64,000 nucleotides of DNA, taken from the NCBI GenBank assembly GCA_013215145.1, contig JABSRP010000029.1:1-64000 (forward strand). The letters run 5' to 3'. The notes beneath the pieces are model-generated. The model was not told where the DNA came from and ran no database searches. It saw only the letters and a list, made by a program, of their open reading frames with translations. The stretch is from Pseudobacteriovorax sp. GTDB taxonomy: Bacteria > Bdellovibrionota_B > Oligoflexia > Oligoflexales > Oligoflexaceae. A program made the position numbers and the translations under genes. Shown one piece after another: positions 25,243 through 34,221 of this stretch (position 1 is its first letter; each line of letters starts with the position of its first letter).

Positions 25243-25803
25243 ATGCTAAAGAAATGTATTCTACCGATCCTCATTCTCGGCTGCAGTACCGCGCCTAAGC
25301 CCTCCTGCGAGGAGCCGGTGGCTTGCACCCGTGAGTATAATCCAACGTCTTGTTCACTAGGTGATGAGGAGTTTTCGGGAGCTAACCCTTGCTTGGCTCA
25401 GAATAAGGCTCGTCAGGCCGCTTGTGAGTCTGGCCGCACGTTTCAACAGGCCGAACTAAACTGTAAAGGGCGCATTGGCATAAAAGCAGCTATGGCAAGC
25501 AACACTGCGGCGCCGAAGGCAAAGAGTCCATCGACCCCAAAAACGTCGGGCGCAAAAGCCGCCGCTGCCAAAGCGAATACTCAGGTAAAAAAAGTGCCAG
25601 CAGATTGTCAGAGCCTTAAGAAGATGTGCACCTTTGAGTATAAGCCGGCGACTTGTACGTTTGCTGGAAACACATTTAAGGGATCCAACCAATGCCAGGC
25701 TTTCAATAAGATCGCTGTGTATGCCTGTGAAAAAGGATTGGCGATGAACGAAAAGGCTGTCGTCTGCAAAAATGATTCTCCTGAAGCTAAGCCTCTGAAA
25801 TAA
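25243..25803 (+). CDS. lipoprotein with two copies of a Cys-rich module
   Basis: Signal peptide and lipobox (LILGC). Two related modules of about 50 residues, each with six Cys: CTREYNPTSC, then NPCLAQNKARQAAC; and CTFEYKPATC, then NQCQAFNKIAVYAC. An Ala/Lys-rich linker separates them. The C-x-x-EY-P-x-x-C start and spacing suggest disulfide-bonded repeats; a Kazal-like relation is possible but not supported. The ATG at 25243 is preferred over the TTG at 25240. Confidence 0.8.
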   Translation: MLKKCILPILILGCSTAPKPSCEEPVACTREYNPTSCSLGDEEFSGANPCLAQNKARQAACESGRTFQQAELNCKGRIGIKAAMASNTAAPKAKSPSTPKTSGAKAAAAKANTQVKKVPADCQSLKKMCTFEYKPATCTFAGNTFKGSNQCQAFNKIAVYACEKGLAMNEKAVVCKNDSPEAKPLK

Positions 25804-25820
25804 TTGAAAATGTAATGATG

Positions 25821-25850
25821 GCTCAGCTCTGGTCTTTGACCTAGCTGAGC
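25821..25850. terminator. hairpin after the Cys-rich lipoprotein, possible terminator
   Basis: GCTCAGCT pairs perfectly with AGCTGAGC, with an inner GGTC/GACC extension. The following AAGATTTGG has a poor T tract, so termination efficiency is uncertain. Confidence 0.45.
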
Positions 25851-25903
25851 AAGATTTGGTATTCTTGACGTAACCATTATTTGCCTAGTTAAGGAAGCCA
25901 GCT

Positions 25904-26038
25904 ATGTCAATGAATCCTAAAGACGAAAAAAATCCCTCGGCAAAATACAAGCGCGACGGAGCCAAATATGTTTGCGCGATTTGTAAGGCCAAATACTTCA
26001 CTAAGGGCGAAGCGGAAAAGTGCTACGACAGCCACTAG
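25904..26038 (+). CDS. 44-residue putative zinc-binding protein
   Basis: ATG with AAGGAAG 6 nt upstream. The peptide is basic (KNPSAKYKRDGAK), then has C-x2-C-x12-C-x3-H (YVCAICKAKYF, EKCYDSH), a spacing typical of a small zinc finger or ribbon. It is codon-complete with its own stop and a downstream hairpin. It might bind RNA or protein; function unknown. Confidence 0.65.
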   Translation: MSMNPKDEKNPSAKYKRDGAKYVCAICKAKYFTKGEAEKCYDSH

Positions 26039-26053
26039 TGATGGGTAAAACGC

Positions 26054-26083
26054 TGTGATCCTTTCTTTAAGGTCGGGATCACA
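26054..26083. terminator. hairpin between the zinc-finger gene and the TPR gene
   Basis: TGTGATCC at 26054-26061 pairs with GGATCACA at 26076-26083. The minus strand continues AGCGTTTTAC. It probably terminates both convergent genes; the T tracts are modest. Confidence 0.5.
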
Positions 26084-26094
26084 TTAGCTGATTC

Positions 26095-28080
26095 TTACTT
26101 TTGTGACACTGATAATTGCCCCTGCGCCTGCTTCAACGTCTCCCTCAAAAATGGCTCATGACCTGAACTAATCACGGCTGGGGTCACGAGATATTTTTTG
26201 GTGAGTTTGACCACCATTTTCCAATCTTGCTTCTCCCAGTAGTGACCTAAGATTGTTCTAAGGGCAATCTCGCCTTCTTCGGTTTTTGGCGCTTTCTTGA
26301 CAATCTTGTCAAAGCGATCAAAGGCATGTTTGTAGTGGCCATGATCGTAAAAAATCTGAGCTGCTGTATAGGTGGTTTGAGGAACCTCTTTGGCAAGGGG
26401 GAAGGTCTTGGCGAAGAAGTCGATCTTTTGAATCAGTAGCTTCTTGGAGTCACTCACTGGTATAGGCTTCTTAGCTGTCCCGGGTTCCGGTAGTTTGGGT
26501 TGCGGCTTTTTCTGATCAGCGGCATAAGCTGCCATCACTGCATTGTAGGCTGCCTCTTGCTGGTACTTAGAGTCTTTCTTCTTTCCTAAGAGGCTGAACA
26601 GGTTTGCTGACTCTTTGAGCCGCCCTAATTCATAGAGTAGGTTGGAATGATTATAAACGATATCATCACGGAACTCAGATTTAGGAAAGGTTTTTTGATA
26701 AAGATCGTAAAGCTCCATGACCGCATCAAGATTTTTTGTGGCGATATCAAAGGCCTTTTTGTTCTTGGCTTCAGCAGCTTGCTGGCGTTTTTGCAGCTGC
26801 GTTTGATGTAGATCGATAGCATCAATGCGTAGGGAAACAGCTAAGCGCTTGAGGACGTACTTCATGTAGTCTTTTTCGCCTTCCCACTCATCGTACCAAT
26901 CGTTTTCTTCGTGGAAGCTGCCGGCAAAGGCTTGATAGGTCTGGTTTACTGTCACTACTTGCCCCAGCTGATAAGCTAGCTGGATTTGTTTTAGGAAATA
27001 GTCTGGTATGTATTCGGACTCCTTGTCATAAGCGCGGAGTTTTCGAAACGAGGCATTGAGTTTTTTAGCATCTTTTTGCTTAGCAGCAGCAAGACCCTGA
27101 AAGTAATAGAACTGGGGCAGGAGTTTTTCTTGATCAACGTCGTCAAGAAAGGTTTTGATCTCTTTTTCCGACCTTCCTCCTAATGCCCAGAACCAAAGGG
27201 CGTCTCTTGCGGCCTCTTTTTTAAGGTCGTAGACGGGCTCGTGCTCGTCCCAATCCTCAAGTAACTTGAATGTTAATTTGAATGCTACGTCGGCTTTTTT
27301 CTTGAATTGGTTTTTGGTCTTCGGTTTCTTTTCTTTATCTGCTTGTTGGATCATGGACCAAGCGAGCTTATAAGACGTGTAGGGGCGAATGGGGGATTTT
27401 TTATCGGCTAGAGCTAATTTGAATTTTTCTCCAGCAGCCTTAAAGTCCCCTTTAGTAGTGAGGTATTCGCCTACGATGTGATTGATGCGGCTTAAGTATT
27501 CCGAATCTGCGTAGTTACGGACAAATCGGTTGTAATAGTACTCGTAATTCTCGTTGCCGGTACGAGCTAACATGCGAATCAAAAGGTATGAGGTGTACTC
27601 GCCTTGTAATTCTTTAAAACTAGCAGCCATTTTTCTGGCATTTTCCAGAGCTTGCAGGATAACGGCCTCTTTTTTGACAAAATCCAAAACAGGTTTTTCT
27701 TTGATTTCATCCACGAGCCACATTCTGTAATCTTGGTAGTAGTCGTACTGTGCTCTAAGTCTGAGAAAGGCTATTTGATCGTACAGGAGGTTCATCAACT
27801 CGTCTTGGGCTTTGAACTTCTTGCCCTTGCCTAATGACTGCAAGGCGGACTTCTCAAGAAGATCGATCCTTTCCTGTCTTTCTTGGTATTCCTCAGTGAG
27901 ATCTTCCCAGTCGTCATCTAACTCCACGGTGGCCATAAAGTCATCAAAATCGGCGAAGCTCGGAGCGGCATCTATCAATTGATTACTAAGAAATCGCAGA
28001 TCTGGACGCCTAACGTCGTCGGCATAGGAGACTTGAGTCCACAAGATGCCCGCAAGCAACAAGAAGTAATTTGCTTTCAT
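26095..28080 (-). CDS. periplasmic TPR-repeat protein
   Basis: A 661-residue exported protein with a signal peptide (cleavage after VSYA). Almost entirely helical with repeated TPR-like pairs, for example YTSYLLIRMLARTGNENYE, ADSEYLSRINHIVGEYLTTK, DDIVYNHSNLLYELGRLKES and AAQIFYDHGHYKHAFDRF. There are no catalytic motifs. Similar architecture is found in envelope scaffolds of Bdellovibrionota and Myxococcota, but no specific relative was identified. Monocistronic. Confidence 0.8.
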   Translation of the reverse strand: MKANYFLLLAGILWTQVSYADDVRRPDLRFLSNQLIDAAPSFADFDDFMATVELDDDWEDLTEEYQERQERIDLLEKSALQSLGKGKKFKAQDELMNLLYDQIAFLRLRAQYDYYQDYRMWLVDEIKEKPVLDFVKKEAVILQALENARKMAASFKELQGEYTSYLLIRMLARTGNENYEYYYNRFVRNYADSEYLSRINHIVGEYLTTKGDFKAAGEKFKLALADKKSPIRPYTSYKLAWSMIQQADKEKKPKTKNQFKKKADVAFKLTFKLLEDWDEHEPVYDLKKEAARDALWFWALGGRSEKEIKTFLDDVDQEKLLPQFYYFQGLAAAKQKDAKKLNASFRKLRAYDKESEYIPDYFLKQIQLAYQLGQVVTVNQTYQAFAGSFHEENDWYDEWEGEKDYMKYVLKRLAVSLRIDAIDLHQTQLQKRQQAAEAKNKKAFDIATKNLDAVMELYDLYQKTFPKSEFRDDIVYNHSNLLYELGRLKESANLFSLLGKKKDSKYQQEAAYNAVMAAYAADQKKPQPKLPEPGTAKKPIPVSDSKKLLIQKIDFFAKTFPLAKEVPQTTYTAAQIFYDHGHYKHAFDRFDKIVKKAPKTEEGEIALRTILGHYWEKQDWKMVVKLTKKYLVTPAVISSGHEPFLRETLKQAQGQLSVSQK

Positions 28081-28549
28081 GTAGATATTCCTCTATTCGT
28101 CTGGCAGAACCCTGCCTTCATCTTAGCATGAGCCGCTTGGCAAAAACGGCCTCGCTTAATTTGGTCAAACCTTACCTTTCGGACTTTCTAATAGGGTTCA
28201 TCGGTAGGTTAGTGAGCGAAATTTTAGTGCTGAAACAACTTTTTTTGGGGGAGTGCTAGAACTAAGTTTAACCGTGGTTCGTTCAAGGGAAAAATGAAGG
28301 ACGAAACTTATAAAAAGTCTAAAATATTAAAGTGTTATAATTCCTGTCAAATAATACTAAGTCTTGTAGCAGCAAAGATCGATAAGAGCGCTTCCCTAAC
28401 GGGAAAAAATTGCTTGGCTGCTTCGGATTTCTCAGGATCTAGGAACGCTGACTCTTGATTGCGCCGGCGGCTAAGCCCGTTGCAAAACCACTCCCGAAGG
28501 AATGATTTTGCTCAACCGATGAGACCGACCCGATCTAGAGCCTCAGTCC
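28081..28549. other. 469-bp intergenic region
   Basis: Lies between two minus-strand genes and should hold the promoter of the TPR gene. A TATAAT-like box lies near 28335 on the plus strand. A small inverted repeat (TTCCC, TAAC, GGGAA) lies near 28396. No ORF, RNA gene or strong terminator was recognised. Confidence 0.6.
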
Positions 28550-29152
28550 TTAAAATGGCGGTGGTGGTAGAGGAGGGAAGGGTGGAGGATTATTGATCCC
28601 ACATCCCGGCCCCTCAATGGTAGTGATGGGTGGAAGCTCAATTTGGTCAAAGGTAACGACGAAGGTGCCTTCTTTCAACTTCCTCTCGCTGCGTTTTTCA
28701 TAAATCCTGTAGGCAAAGGTGTTGTCCAAGGTTTCCCCTAGTCTTGACCAGATGGAGAAGGTTCGGGTGCGATGGCGATTGCTCGGGGCTAAGATAATCT
28801 TCTCCGAACCTAGCTCAAAGTCTTCGTATTCCCTGTCGCTGTATGGGTTTTTGCGGTCGCTATAAACATCACTGATATTGGTAATCCGCACCCGAAGGCC
28901 ATCTGCTGGAGATATCTCATCGTCTAAAAAAAACACTGTTGGTTGTGAGATACGATTCGTAATCGATGTCGAACCGCCAAAGCAAATGGTATAGGTGGTC
29001 TGAAAATCCAACGTGATGTCATCTTGCTGCGCACCGTCGCTATCGATAAAGCCAGCGCTTGCAGATTGTCCAAGGCCAGCGGTTACCATACCTATGACCA
29101 TAAAAGACGCTGCCGTCAAACCTCTGAACCCGTCCCTAAGATTTTGATACAT
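28550..29152 (-). CDS. exported protein with proline-rich C terminus
   Basis: The ATG at 29152 is chosen because TAGGAG lies 5 nt upstream. Signal peptide to about residue 34 (SASAG). The mature part is beta-rich with three Cys and ends in a Pro-rich tail (PPPFPPLPPPPF). No enzyme motif. Function unknown; the 200-residue size suggests a secreted or periplasmic binding protein. Confidence 0.7.
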   Translation of the reverse strand: MYQNLRDGFRGLTAASFMVIGMVTAGLGQSASAGFIDSDGAQQDDITLDFQTTYTICFGGSTSITNRISQPTVFFLDDEISPADGLRVRITNISDVYSDRKNPYSDREYEDFELGSEKIILAPSNRHRTRTFSIWSRLGETLDNTFAYRIYEKRSERKLKEGTFVVTFDQIELPPITTIEGPGCGINNPPPFPPLPPPPF

Positions 29153-29310
29153 GAAAACTCCTAAAAAACATGGCAATTAAGCTTTGGCCAAGAGTACCAC
29201 GAAAAATCCATTTGTCTGTTTTAAAATATTGTACCCGCCAAACCTGTGAGTTGGCATAGCGAAGGATTCACGTTACCTTGTAAGCACGACAACTGCATAA
29301 GGTTCGGCAC

Positions 29311-29949
29311 ATGGATTTTACCAAACACAAAGTTCCCATAGATACGATTATCTTTGATTTTGGCGGAGTTATTCTAGATATCGAATACGAGAAGACTGAG
29401 GCCGCATTGCGGGAGCTTTTGGCTCAGGAGGGTGGCTTTAGCCAAGCGACGCAGACACAAATTTTTGATGATATCGAAACAGGTCAGATCACGCCTGAAC
29501 AGTTTCGCGGGGCTTTGCGCCATGAATTCAAATGTCCCGATATCAAGGATCAAGATATCGACATAGCCTGGAATCTGATGTTGGGCCCGATTCAATCGGA
29601 AAAAATTGAAATCCTGCGGGAGGCTAGGAAACACTATCGGATATTTTTGCTCAGCAACACCAATGCCATTCACCTCGAGGCCATTCAGCAGACCATGACC
29701 GATGCTGCGGGGAGTCCAAGTGCTTTCGAGGAGCTCTTTGAAAACGTCTATTACTCTCATGTGGTGGGCATGCGCAAACCTCATGCGCCTATCTTTCAGC
29801 ACGTGATCGAAGGCAATAACCTGGATCCAAGTCGCAGCCTTTTCATCGATGATAGTAGGCAGCATGTAGTTGGTGCAAAGCAATGTGGGCTGGTGGTTCA
29901 CCATCTAACGGGTAGGCTAGAGGACTTCTGGAGAGATGCGCAATTATGA
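29311..29949 (+). CDS. HAD-superfamily hydrolase (subfamily IA, YihX-like)
   Basis: Probable sugar-phosphate phosphatase or related hydrolase. Motif I FDFGGVIL (the second Asp of DxD is Gly, as in YihX-type proteins), helical cap about 20-90, motif II LLSNTN, motif III Lys in GMRKPH, and motif IV FIDDSRQHVVGA. Length 212 is normal. Substrate not predictable. Confidence 0.88.
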   Translation: MDFTKHKVPIDTIIFDFGGVILDIEYEKTEAALRELLAQEGGFSQATQTQIFDDIETGQITPEQFRGALRHEFKCPDIKDQDIDIAWNLMLGPIQSEKIEILREARKHYRIFLLSNTNAIHLEAIQQTMTDAAGSPSAFEELFENVYYSHVVGMRKPHAPIFQHVIEGNNLDPSRSLFIDDSRQHVVGAKQCGLVVHHLTGRLEDFWRDAQL

Positions 29950-29991
29950 TATACTTTGGGATATCGGCTTGGAGATTCTTAGGGAGTTAAT

Positions 29992-30531
29992 ATGAAGTTT
30001 TTGCCTAGCTTTTCCTACATGACGCTTGTCGCTCTGAGTCTCGGCTGCGGCAGTGGTGGCGGTAGTCCGGACGATGAGTCAGAGTTCATTGCGTCAGGCT
30101 ACAATATGGACCTGTTCAATTTGTTTACCTGCGAGCGGAATATTACCGAAACCAGTTCCTTATACACACCCCTGGGTTTAGATAGCGACCTTAAGATCAT
30201 TTATACTGTCTTTTATGGAACTCGCGTGTCAGTCTCAGAAAAGATCGTTAAAGTTCAAATTGACAAAGAAAGCGGAGTAGCCACCTCGGCTTTCGACACC
30301 AACAAATCGGTTTATCTCCAAGACACGCTAACCACCTCAGCGATTTCCTTGGCTGCCGACGTTAATAGTGACGGAGGTGATGGTGTTTGGACGTTTTCCG
30401 TCGTGTCAGATGTAGCTACCATGACCTATACAGACAGCGATTTGGCTGAGGCTGTGACCGACACCTTCTTAATTACCGAGGACTCGTCTACTGAATGTCG
30501 TGGTCCGGTCAAAAACGATCCGACATCCTGA
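29992..30531 (+). CDS. lipoprotein of unknown function
   Basis: Signal peptide and lipobox (LSLGCGSGGG), then a Gly/Ser/Asp linker and a beta-rich 150-residue domain with only two more Cys. No motif was recognised. It begins 43 nt after the HAD gene and may be cotranscribed. Expected at the inner face of the outer membrane or at the surface. Confidence 0.8.
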   Translation: MKFLPSFSYMTLVALSLGCGSGGGSPDDESEFIASGYNMDLFNLFTCERNITETSSLYTPLGLDSDLKIIYTVFYGTRVSVSEKIVKVQIDKESGVATSAFDTNKSVYLQDTLTTSAISLAADVNSDGGDGVWTFSVVSDVATMTYTDSDLAEAVTDTFLITEDSSTECRGPVKNDPTS

Positions 30532-30680
30532 GTCTCCCTCCGCATTCATAAATAAAAAACATGTCTACTGTCCGTTCATGTGGTTATTTCTCCGGTTCCA
30601 CGCCGGAGGATGTAGCGTTTTTGCCGAGCCATAGATAGCTTCGCCTTGGGAATCACATCACAATTTTTTTGGAGGTAGCC

Positions 30681-31211
30681 GTGGTACGGACATGTATGTT
30701 TGCAATTTTTGGGATACTGCTCTCATCGAAACTCTTTGGGACAAGTTGGTCTTATGACATTGAGTCCTTCTGTAAATTTCACTACAGCTCAGTGGCCTAT
30801 GAGAAACCAGTTAGCACTGTGGTCGCTCACATTGGGGTCTTGGCTGAGAAACCCTTGTTTAGTGGGGCAGCTTCGGGTGATTATCACTGGCAAAACGTGC
30901 AGGATGTTAACCTTGGGCAAGCCTCGTCACCTAGCTCCGTAGATTTTTCAGGCTCGGCAATTTTGCGGTCATCAGGCGGAAAGTTTGGCGATCGTATCCT
31001 CTATCCTGTCGTTCAATACTTCGTTGGATTTGCCGATGGGACTGGCTTGATCTCTGAGGTCTACGAATTAAATGTCACAAAAACTCTGCAATTCGAGCGT
31101 TACAGTACCGGCTGGGAAGCTGAGCGAGAGCTTATGCGCGAGGCATTTTATAGCGATGAGCCCGTATTATCCAGCAGCTGTGAGGAGTTTATTCTCGTTA
31201 GCATAGGTTAA
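30681..31211 (+). CDS. exported protein of unknown function
   Basis: GTG at 30681 with GGAGG at 30670-30674. Signal peptide (about 1-20), then a 155-residue domain with two Cys and beta character (YPVVQYFVGFADGTGLIS). No recognisable motif. A short hairpin (CTCCGG/CCGGAG near 30590) lies in its leader. Function unknown. Confidence 0.65.
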   Translation: MVRTCMFAIFGILLSSKLFGTSWSYDIESFCKFHYSSVAYEKPVSTVVAHIGVLAEKPLFSGAASGDYHWQNVQDVNLGQASSPSSVDFSGSAILRSSGGKFGDRILYPVVQYFVGFADGTGLISEVYELNVTKTLQFERYSTGWEAERELMREAFYSDEPVLSSSCEEFILVSIG

Positions 31212-31524
31212 GAAAAAGCCAACACAGTATCTGTCAGACTGTCCTAGTATGGACGCCATTCATGTTTGGCCTTTGCTTTCTGCGAGGGCCTAGTGCCATT
31301 CTGCCGTTATAAAGATTTGATAGAAAATTTAGATATTTAGAGTAGAGTATTCTTATCAAACGAATCATTTGAGCGCATCACTGCTTGGGTAGCCGCGTCT
31401 TTTTAGCCTTTTGTGGAAAAAAAGCGATTGGCTTGGAGCAGGTTTTCTGATAGCAGGTGTCCCGTTGGACGTGCTGCTCGGATGAATCATCTGTACCACC
31501 ATCTAACTATCGAGATGAGTATTA
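31212..31524. other. 313-bp intergenic leader of the sbtA-purK-purE genes
   Basis: Contains the presumed promoter of the transporter gene; the last 150 nt are GC-richer and able to form several hairpins. It does not match purine, PRPP or other riboswitch cores that I can recall. No ORF. Confidence 0.5.
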
Positions 31525-32463
31525 TTGGATAATCTTCTTGACCCTACCATCCTATGTTTTGTGATCGGCCTTTTAGCAGGTCTATCTAAGTCTGACTTAA
31601 AACTCCCAGAAAGCTCTTATGACTTTGTCAGTTTGTACCTGCTTTTGGCTATTGGCTTTAAGGGAGGGGTGCAACTTGCCAAAACCGAATTCTACGAGAT
31701 TCTACCGGCCCTAACTGGAACCCTTGTCATAGGTACCATGATCCCGTTGGTGGCCTATGTGATTCTTATGGTCTCAAAAAAATTCTCCCAAGCTGATGCT
31801 GGGTCCATAGCAGCTCATTATGGCTCAGTAAGTGCGGTAACCTTTGCTACTGCTGTTTCTTTTGTTGAAGCGCGAGGTGTCACCTATGAAAGCTTTGTTA
31901 CCACACTTATGGTGGTGCTCGAAATTCCAGCACTTTGCGTTGGTATTTTTTTGGCTAAAGGCGGATTGCGCCGCGTTTCGTCCAAACAGGAATTAGTCCG
32001 TGATATTTTGTTTGGCAAAAGTTTATTTCTCCTTGGTGGTGGTCTTGTTATCGGTTACGTCGCCGGCCCAGACCGCATGAAGAGTTTGGATCCTTTGTTT
32101 GTCGATTTGTTTAAAGGATTTTTAGCCTTGTTTCTTTTGGAAATGGGAGTTAAAACCTCGCAACAAATGTCGGAACTGAAAAAAACAGGAGTATTTCTGC
32201 TTGGGTTCGCTATTGTGATGCCAATGATATCAGGGGCAATTGGTATTGCTGTCGGACATTTGGCTGGTTTGTCAGACGGTGGAATTTTTATTTTGACGAT
32301 ATTGGCAGCAAGCAGTTCCTACATCGCAGCGCCTAGTGCGATTAAAATTGCGGTACCGGAGGCCAATCCCACACTGTCTTTGACATCGTCGCTGGCGATT
32401 ACATTTCCGTTCAATATCGTCATTGGTATCCCTTTATTTTTTTGGTTGGTCACTATGATTTAA
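31525..32463 (+). CDS. sbtA: SbtA-family sodium-dependent bicarbonate transporter
   Basis: A 312-residue integral membrane protein with about ten hydrophobic segments. Family features: an N-terminal LDPTILCFVIGLLAG, SLYLLLAIGFKGG, an inner repeat LFLLEMGVKTSQQM, and a late ASSSYIAAPSAIK. SbtA moves bicarbonate with Na+. It starts with TTG (GAGATGAG upstream). It is 41 nt ahead of purK, whose enzyme consumes bicarbonate, so the context fits supply of HCO3- for purine synthesis. Confidence 0.88.
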   Translation: MDNLLDPTILCFVIGLLAGLSKSDLKLPESSYDFVSLYLLLAIGFKGGVQLAKTEFYEILPALTGTLVIGTMIPLVAYVILMVSKKFSQADAGSIAAHYGSVSAVTFATAVSFVEARGVTYESFVTTLMVVLEIPALCVGIFLAKGGLRRVSSKQELVRDILFGKSLFLLGGGLVIGYVAGPDRMKSLDPLFVDLFKGFLALFLLEMGVKTSQQMSELKKTGVFLLGFAIVMPMISGAIGIAVGHLAGLSDGGIFILTILAASSSYIAAPSAIKIAVPEANPTLSLTSSLAITFPFNIVIGIPLFFWLVTMI

Positions 32464-32504
32464 CAGTATTGAAGCAGTAACGTTCAAACTAAAGGAATAT
32501 TTCC

Positions 32505-33683
32505 ATGCAACGATTAGGTATCCTGGGTGCGGGCCAATTAGCTATGCTACTGGCGGTAGAGGCCAAAATTCTAAATTTACATGTATCTATCCTAGCTAAT
32601 CATGACCATGATCCAGCGGTTTCGGTTGCCGACGACGTTTGTATTCTGCCAAGCCAAGATCAAGAGGCTGGAAAGGCTATGTTACAACGCTTTCTTTCTA
32701 CTGTTGATATTGTGATTTTCGAGAGCGAATTGTTTGCTGGCTCAAACCTTATGCCAGATGACAGCAATCTACTGAAGCATATGTGTCCTCCATTACCTGT
32801 CATGAAACTTTGCAGTGATAAAGTTGAGCAAAAGAGTTTATTTACTCGCCTTGACTTGCCGACTCCAAAGTGGCAATCCTTTGACGCCACAAGTGAGCCC
32901 CATGCCGTTGTCAAAAATCTTTGGGAGGCGTTCCCGGAAGGATTTGTCTTAAAATGGGCGAAGGGTGGATACGACGGCAAAGGGGTTATGATCATGACCC
33001 CTAATTTTTTTGCTGACGAGTCAGCTGCGCAGCGTTTGAAGGAGTTTATTAGGCAGGCTTTTGATTTCGGAGTTCGTGTCTATGGCGAAGAGTTGGCAGA
33101 TTTCTCTTCCGAATGTGCCTTGGTTGCCACTCGATCACAAGACGGTGAGCTCCTTACCTTTCCTTTAGTCGATACCCAGCAGGAAAAAGGTACTTGCCGC
33201 CTTGTAGTGGGGCAGATGAATGAACCTCAGCTTGAGGAAGACGCTGCTCGGATAGCAAAAGTGCTTTCTGATGATCTTGGTTATGTAGGAACCTTTGCTC
33301 TCGAGTTTTTTGTGGTAAACAGCCAGCTATTCATCAATGAAATGGCGCCAAGGGTGCATAACTCGGGACACTGTACTCTCGATAGCAGCAGTACCAATCA
33401 ATTTCGTAGTCATTTGCTTGCTGTGCTAGGTAAACCTCTAGAACAGCATAATAGTAAAAAATTCTTTGCTATGATCAATGTCTTGGGGCCGGATACTGTC
33501 CTCGATAATGTGCCAAAGCCCAGCTTTCATGGTCCAGCTCAGTTGTACTGGTATAACAAGATGAGCTCAAAACCCATGCGAAAACTGGGTCATTTAAATA
33601 TTATTGCAAAGTCAAAATCAGAAGCAGATGAGATGATCCAGACATATAGTAAGGCTATTAACGACTGGGAAGCTTCATTTTGA
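32505..33683 (+). CDS. purK: N5-carboxyaminoimidazole ribonucleotide synthase
   Basis: Uses ATP and bicarbonate to carboxylate AIR to N5-CAIR in de novo purine synthesis. ATP-grasp fold: N-terminal GILGAGQLAMLLA, ATP-binding FVLKWAKGGYDGKGV, FALEFF, and INEMAPRVHNSGHCTLD. Length 392 is normal. The ATG has AAGGAAT upstream. It is the second of three linked genes. Confidence 0.95.
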   Translation: MQRLGILGAGQLAMLLAVEAKILNLHVSILANHDHDPAVSVADDVCILPSQDQEAGKAMLQRFLSTVDIVIFESELFAGSNLMPDDSNLLKHMCPPLPVMKLCSDKVEQKSLFTRLDLPTPKWQSFDATSEPHAVVKNLWEAFPEGFVLKWAKGGYDGKGVMIMTPNFFADESAAQRLKEFIRQAFDFGVRVYGEELADFSSECALVATRSQDGELLTFPLVDTQQEKGTCRLVVGQMNEPQLEEDAARIAKVLSDDLGYVGTFALEFFVVNSQLFINEMAPRVHNSGHCTLDSSSTNQFRSHLLAVLGKPLEQHNSKKFFAMINVLGPDTVLDNVPKPSFHGPAQLYWYNKMSSKPMRKLGHLNIIAKSKSEADEMIQTYSKAINDWEASF

Positions 33684-33708
33684 TCGCATACCACAGGAGT
33701 CAGTCACA

Positions 33709-34221
33709 ATGAGTGAAACACAAAAGAAAAAAGTCGCCGTGATCATGGGAAGCGACTCGGACCTTCCCACCATGCAGGGGGCTATCGATATCTTAAAGGA
33801 GTTTGGTATCAAGCCCCTTGTCAGGGTCGTCTCTGCCCATCGAACGCCAGACCTGATGGCAGATTTTGCAAAGTCTGCAGCCTCTGAAGGTATTCAGGTG
33901 ATTATTGCAGGAGCCGGAGGTGCAGCTCACCTACCCGGTATGGTTGCAGCTCATACTACCGTACCAGTGATTGGTGTTCCTGTGCCAATAGGGCATTTGC
34001 AGGGTGAAGACGCGCTTTTATCCATTGTCCAAATGCCAAAGGGGGTGCCCGTGGCTACTGTCGCTATAGGCAATGCTGCCAATGCCGGAATCCTAGCGGT
34101 CCAAATGGTAGCTCACGGTGGTGCAGCGAGAGATCAGAAGCTGTGTGATGACCTAGAAAAATATAAAGAGTCTATGGCACAGGCGAGTTTGGCAAAAAAT
34201 GATCGCTTACCTAGCTTTTAG
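33709..34221 (+). CDS. purE: N5-CAIR mutase
   Basis: Converts N5-CAIR to CAIR, the next step after PurK. Class I PurE signature: MGSDSDLPTMQGA near the N terminus, VVSAHRTPDLM with the catalytic His, and AGAGGAAHLPGM. 170 residues, normal length. It begins 25 nt after purK with CAGGAG, and ends by overlapping the convergent regulator gene by 4 nt. Confidence 0.97.
   Translation: MSETQKKKVAVIMGSDSDLPTMQGAIDILKEFGIKPLVRVVSAHRTPDLMADFAKSAASEGIQVIIAGAGGAAHLPGMVAAHTTVPVIGVPVPIGHLQGEDALLSIVQMPKGVPVATVAIGNAANAGILAVQMVAHGGAARDQKLCDDLEKYKESMAQASLAKNDRLPSF

Noticed and set aside
28400..28440. Minus-strand GAAGCAGCCAAG resembling the SRP RNA asymmetric loop
   Set aside because: The GGAA tetraloop and paired flanks of SRP RNA are absent.
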